Below, one piece after another: positions 60,740 through 64,000 of a DNA stretch of 64,000 bases. The DNA is from Verrucomicrobium sp. (GTDB lineage Bacteria > Verrucomicrobiota > Verrucomicrobiia > Methylacidiphilales > GAS474): positions 1,240,001-1,304,000 of the forward strand of contig JAPWJX010000003.1 in assembly GCA_028283855.1 (NCBI GenBank), read 5' to 3'. Every line of letters starts with the position of its first letter. The stretch's first letter is position 1. Under the pieces are notes generated by a model. It was given only the letters and a program-made list of their open reading frames with translations. It was not told the origin of the DNA and ran no database searches. Both the position numbers and the translations under genes were made by a program.

Positions 60740-61795
60740 ATGGCAGTGATCTTCATCACCGGTGCGACCGGCTTTATTGGCCGCTCCCTGACGCGGGAGC
60801 TGTGCGCGGCGGGGCATACCGTCCGCGTGCTGGCTCGCCGTCCGGAAAAGGCCTTTCAGCTGTTCGGCGACCAGGTGGAGATCTTTACCGGCGACCTGTC
60901 CGATGCCGCCCTCCTGGCCCGGGCCTGTACCGGCGCCTCCCTGGTCTATCATATCGCGGGGGCCTACCGTTTCGGCCTTCGCCACCGGAAGGAAGTCTGG
61001 CGCGTCAACGTCGACGGGACGGAAAACCTTCTCCAGGCGACTTTCCGCGCGGGCGTGGAGAAAGTCGTCTACATCGGCTCCGGCGGCATCCTGCGCCGTT
61101 CCGACCGGCGGAAGCCCCTGATGGACGAAACCGATTTTCCGGCCACCCCGCCGCCCTTTTCCTCCTACAAGCTTTCCAAGTGGGAAGCGGAGCGCCGTGT
61201 CCTGGAATGGGCGCGCCGGGGCCTGCACGTCACCATCGCCAGCCCCACCTGCCCCATCGGGGCCGAGGATGAGATGCCGACGCCCACGGGCCGGATCATC
61301 CGGGACTTCCTGGACGGCAATTTCCCCTTCTCCTGCCGGGCGGGCCTCAACTTCGTCAGCGTCGACGACCTGAGCGCGGGCCTTCAGCTGGCCGCCCGCC
61401 ATGGCCGCTCCGGGGAACGCTACCTCTTTGGCCACGAGAACATGTGGCTGCGGGATTTCCTTCACATTCTCCAGGAAGAAACCGGCCTGAAGGCGCCGCG
61501 TTTCACCCTGCCCGGCGGCGTGATCTGGGCCGCGGGCGCCGGGGGCGAGGCGGTCGATTTCCTCCAGGGCTTCCTGCCCGGCGGCGACCGGCGCGACATC
61601 CGCATCTGCCTGGAAACGGCCTACCACTCCCGCCGCGTCCAGTTCTTCTCCTGCGAGAAGGCGGCCCGCGAGCTGGGCTGGGAGCCCGTCCGCCCGCTGC
61701 GGGAAACCGTGCGGGAGGCCATCGCCTGGTTCCAGGACGGCGTGCGCCCCGTGCGCGAGGCCTCCGCGGAAGCGCCGGTTCCCGTTGCGCTTTAG
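60740..61795 (+). CDS. hpnA: Hopanoid-associated NAD-dependent sugar epimerase, HpnA-like
   Basis: 351 aa. Rossmann motif FITGATGFIGRSL, YxxxK catalytic pair in SSYKLSKWEAERRV, and segments typical of HpnA: TPTGRIIRDFLDGNFPF, LNFVSVDDLSAGLQLAARHG, ERYLFGHENMWLRDFL and ELGWEPVRPLRETVREAIAWF. HpnA converts adenosylhopane-derived or sugar intermediates in hopanoid side-chain synthesis; the substrate is still debated. The downstream gene is unrelated in function. Confidence 0.8.
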   Translation: MAVIFITGATGFIGRSLTRELCAAGHTVRVLARRPEKAFQLFGDQVEIFTGDLSDAALLARACTGASLVYHIAGAYRFGLRHRKEVWRVNVDGTENLLQATFRAGVEKVVYIGSGGILRRSDRRKPLMDETDFPATPPPFSSYKLSKWEAERRVLEWARRGLHVTIASPTCPIGAEDEMPTPTGRIIRDFLDGNFPFSCRAGLNFVSVDDLSAGLQLAARHGRSGERYLFGHENMWLRDFLHILQEETGLKAPRFTLPGGVIWAAGAGGEAVDFLQGFLPGGDRRDIRICLETAYHSRRVQFFSCEKAARELGWEPVRPLRETVREAIAWFQDGVRPVREASAEAPVPVAL

Positions 61796-61820
61796 AGCCC
61801 GCTCTTCTAATTGTGGAAGC

Positions 61821-63956
61821 GTGCCGCCTCGGTTCCTTCTCCTCCTGTTCCTTCCCCTGCTCCTGGCCGCCTGCGGCCGTTCCACCGACCTGGAGGCTCC
61901 GTTGAAATATCCCGCCACGCCGAAGGAGCCGGTCTCCGAAGCCTACTTCGGAGAGACGATCGCCGACCCCTACCAGTGGCTGGAAAACGTGCGCGACCCG
62001 CGCGTGCGGGACTGGATGCGGGAGCAAGACGTGCTGGCCCGCCGCTGGCTCCACGGCCTGCCCGCGCGGCCCCGCCTGGAAAAGCGGCTCAAGGAATTGC
62101 TCTACACCCCGGCCCTGACCGTGCCGGAAAAGGGGGGCGACACCTACTTCTACGAGCGGAAGGAAGCCCATCAGGAAAAATACGTCCAGGTCTGCCGCCA
62201 GGGCCTGCACGGAGCGGAGCGCGTCCTTCTTGATCCCGCCGCCCTGAGCCCGGACGGCAGCGTCTCCCTGGGCGTCTGGGCGCCCAGCTACGACGGAAAG
62301 TGGGTCGCCTACGCCCTCCGCCGCAACAACTCGGACGAGGCGACGCTCCATCTGCTCGACGTCGCCACGGGCCGCACGCGGGAGGGGGAGGAGATCGCGG
62401 GGGCCAAATACGCCCACCCCTCCTGGACCCCTTCCGGCGACGGATTCTACTACACGCGCCTCCCCGTCGATCCCGCGATCCCCGTCGCCGACCGCCCGGG
62501 CCGCGCGGAGATCCGCTTTCACAAGCTGGGCACCGATCCCGGGCAGGACCCGCTCATCCACCCGGCCACGGGCGATCCCAAGACCTTCCTGGGCGTCGAG
62601 CTGGCGGAGGAGGGGCGCTGGCTCTTCGTCAGCGTCAGCCATGGCTGGAACAGCGTCGACCTTTTCTACCGCGACCTGGCCGATCCCAAGGGCGATTGGA
62701 AAACGCTGGCCAAGGGCCTGCGCGGTCAGACCGGCGTCACCGCGTGGAGGGACGTCTTCTACATCCAGACGGCGGACGGCTCGCCTCATATGCGGGGCGC
62801 GCTCTACCGCGTACCCGCCGCCCGGCCGGAGCGGAAGAACTGGGAATGCATCGTGCCGGAGGGGGAGGGGACACTCCACGCGGCCCAGCTCCTCGGCGGG
62901 CGCTGGGTCCTGGCCTACGTGCGCGACGCGGCCAGCTACCTGGAATTGCGCGATCTGGACGGGAAGAATCCGCGCCCCGTCCCGCTCCCCGGCGTGGGGA
63001 GCTGCGGCGGCCTCTCCGGCCGCGCCGCCGATCCTGAGGTCTTCTACGGCTTCACCTCCTTCACCCAGCCGCTGGAGATCTTCCGCCTGGACGCCGCCAC
63101 CGGCGGGCAGGAGCTATGGGACCAGGTGCGGGCCCCCGTCGACGCCGCGCCCTATGAGGTGAGCCAGGTCTTCTTCCAATCCAAGGACGGCACGCGCGTC
63201 CCCATGTTCATCGTCCGGCGGAAGGACGCGCCGCGCGACGGGAGGCAGCCGCTCCTCTTGACCGGCTACGGAGGCTTCTCCGTCAGCATGGAGCCGGGCT
63301 TTTCCGCCAGCCTTTACGCGTGGCTGGAGGCGGGCGGCGCCTACGCCGTGCCGAACCTGCGCGGCGGGGGCGAATACGGGGAATCGTGGCACCAGGCGGG
63401 CATGGGCCGCCGGAAGCAGAACGTCTTCGACGATTTCATCGCCGCCGCCGAATACCTGGTGGCGGAAAAATACACCGCCCCGGACCGCCTGGCCATCCTG
63501 GGCGGGTCGAATGGCGGGCTCCTGGTCGGCGCGGCCCTGACCCAGCGGCCCGACCTCTACCGGGCCGTCGTCTGCGCCGTGCCCCTCCTGGACATGCTCC
63601 GCTATCCCCTCTTCGGCAGCGGCCGCACCTGGATCGAGGAATACGGCGATCCGCGCGACCCGCAGGACTACCAGGCCCTGCGCGCCTATTCCCCTTACCA
63701 CCACGTGAAACCGGGTACCGCCTATCCCGCCGTCCTGATGCTTTCCGCGGACAGCGACGACCGCGTCGACCCGATGCACGCGCGGAAGATGGTGGCCGCC
63801 CTTCAGGCGGACCAGGCGGGGCCCGCCCCGATCCTGCTGCGCATCGAGAAGAACGCGGGCCACGGCGGGGCCGACCTGGTCCGCTCCGCCGTCGAGCAGA
63901 AGGCCGACATGTACGCCTTCCTCTGCGCGGAGCTGGGGATCGACCCGAAGCGATGA
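61821..63956 (+). CDS. Prolyl oligopeptidase family (S9A) lipoprotein
   Basis: 711 aa. GTG 61821 gives the signal sequence PPRFLLLLFLPLLLAACGRS with a lipobox (LLAAC), so the enzyme is exported and lipid-anchored. A seven-bladed beta-propeller region (about 60-430) precedes the alpha/beta hydrolase domain with nucleophile Ser563 in LGGSNGGLLVG, Asp in SDDRVDPMHARK and His in NAGHGGADL. It cleaves short proline-containing peptides, probably in the periplasm. The stop overlaps the next start by 4 bp. Confidence 0.93.
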   Translation: MPPRFLLLLFLPLLLAACGRSTDLEAPLKYPATPKEPVSEAYFGETIADPYQWLENVRDPRVRDWMREQDVLARRWLHGLPARPRLEKRLKELLYTPALTVPEKGGDTYFYERKEAHQEKYVQVCRQGLHGAERVLLDPAALSPDGSVSLGVWAPSYDGKWVAYALRRNNSDEATLHLLDVATGRTREGEEIAGAKYAHPSWTPSGDGFYYTRLPVDPAIPVADRPGRAEIRFHKLGTDPGQDPLIHPATGDPKTFLGVELAEEGRWLFVSVSHGWNSVDLFYRDLADPKGDWKTLAKGLRGQTGVTAWRDVFYIQTADGSPHMRGALYRVPAARPERKNWECIVPEGEGTLHAAQLLGGRWVLAYVRDAASYLELRDLDGKNPRPVPLPGVGSCGGLSGRAADPEVFYGFTSFTQPLEIFRLDAATGGQELWDQVRAPVDAAPYEVSQVFFQSKDGTRVPMFIVRRKDAPRDGRQPLLLTGYGGFSVSMEPGFSASLYAWLEAGGAYAVPNLRGGGEYGESWHQAGMGRRKQNVFDDFIAAAEYLVAEKYTAPDRLAILGGSNGGLLVGAALTQRPDLYRAVVCAVPLLDMLRYPLFGSGRTWIEEYGDPRDPQDYQALRAYSPYHHVKPGTAYPAVLMLSADSDDRVDPMHARKMVAALQADQAGPAPILLRIEKNAGHGGADLVRSAVEQKADMYAFLCAELGIDPKR

Positions 63957-64000
63957 GGATCGCCGCCGTCATCCTGGGCGCGGCCCTCCTCCTGGCGGGC
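63953..64000 (+). CDS. Start of an exported protein (runs off the window)
   Basis: Sixteen codons are visible: MRIAAVILGAALLLAG, a signal sequence. It overlaps the prolyl oligopeptidase stop (ATGA), so it is co-translated. Nothing more can be said from the window. Confidence 0.6.
   Translation, partial: MRIAAVILGAALLLAG

Overview
The window is gene-dense, high-GC DNA from a Gram-negative bacterium with lipid A (lpxI, lpxB, gmhA and an LptF/LptG permease). It also carries hopanoid-associated functions, RNase HIII, a eukaryote/archaeal-type prolyl-tRNA synthetase, a split FGAM synthetase (purS/purQ/purL), and two tRNA genes without an encoded CCA tail. This combination, together with many small lipoproteins and membrane proteins of no recognised family, suggests a member of the PVC group, probably Verrucomicrobiota. 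That assignment is an inference (moderate confidence) and would need 16S rRNA or marker genes from outside the window. No insertion sequence, prophage, CRISPR array or rRNA was seen. No stretch over 300 bases lacks a gene; the longest gap is 59394-59577.

Layout. 1-0.9 kb: 5' part of nusA with an unusual leader carrying a promoter and an intrinsic terminator. 0.9-9.8 kb: an envelope lipid block (lpxI, an acyltransferase on the other strand, a Gfo/Idh dehydrogenase, lpxB, an HpnN-like RND exporter and two tandem beta-helix proteins). 9.8-14.5 kb: aminotransferase, SIMPL protein, rmuC and a DEAD-box helicase. 14.6-16.3 kb: a two-gene cassette with an HExxH protein. 16.3-19.8 kb: fatty-acid desaturase, MBL hydrolase and GH1 glycosidase. 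19.9-21.6 kb: transaldolase-like enzyme and asd. 21.7-27.5 kb: a DNA-repair operon in which an MBL exonuclease is fused to an ATP-dependent DNA ligase, followed by Lhr helicase and a metallophosphoesterase. 27.5-30.3 kb: leuD, leuB and a doubled AhbA/AhbB-like protein. 30.3-32.6 kb: three tandem ankyrin-repeat genes. 32.6-35.0 kb: peroxiredoxin, LptF/LptG permease, gmhA and a small anchored protein. 35-41.6 kb: proS, rbfA and purB-purS-purQ-purL. 41.6-44 kb: a coiled-coil membrane protein, a mini-lipoprotein, a 57-aa ORF and a duplicated gene pair of unknown function. 44-48 kb: recG, rnhC, mutY. 48-54.4 kb: unknown proteins, gpmI, rpiB, tRNA-Arg, DedA-rhodanese, tRNA-Leu. 54.4-59.4 kb: aldose epimerase, dgt, glcD and glcF. 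59.4-64 kb: small proteins, HpnA-like epimerase, a prolyl-oligopeptidase lipoprotein and the start of one more exported protein.

The genes mostly serve housekeeping tasks: envelope lipids, nucleotide and amino-acid synthesis, and DNA repair. The most unusual signals are (1) a 10-base box (ATAGCCGAAT) 8-9 nt before the start codon of five accessory genes from two unrelated families at two loci, (2) a terminator inside the nusA leader, (3) the exonuclease-ligase fusion, (4) the beta-helix pair inside a lipid A/hopanoid transcription unit, and (5) sigma70-like promoters placed so close to start codons that leaderless transcription is likely.
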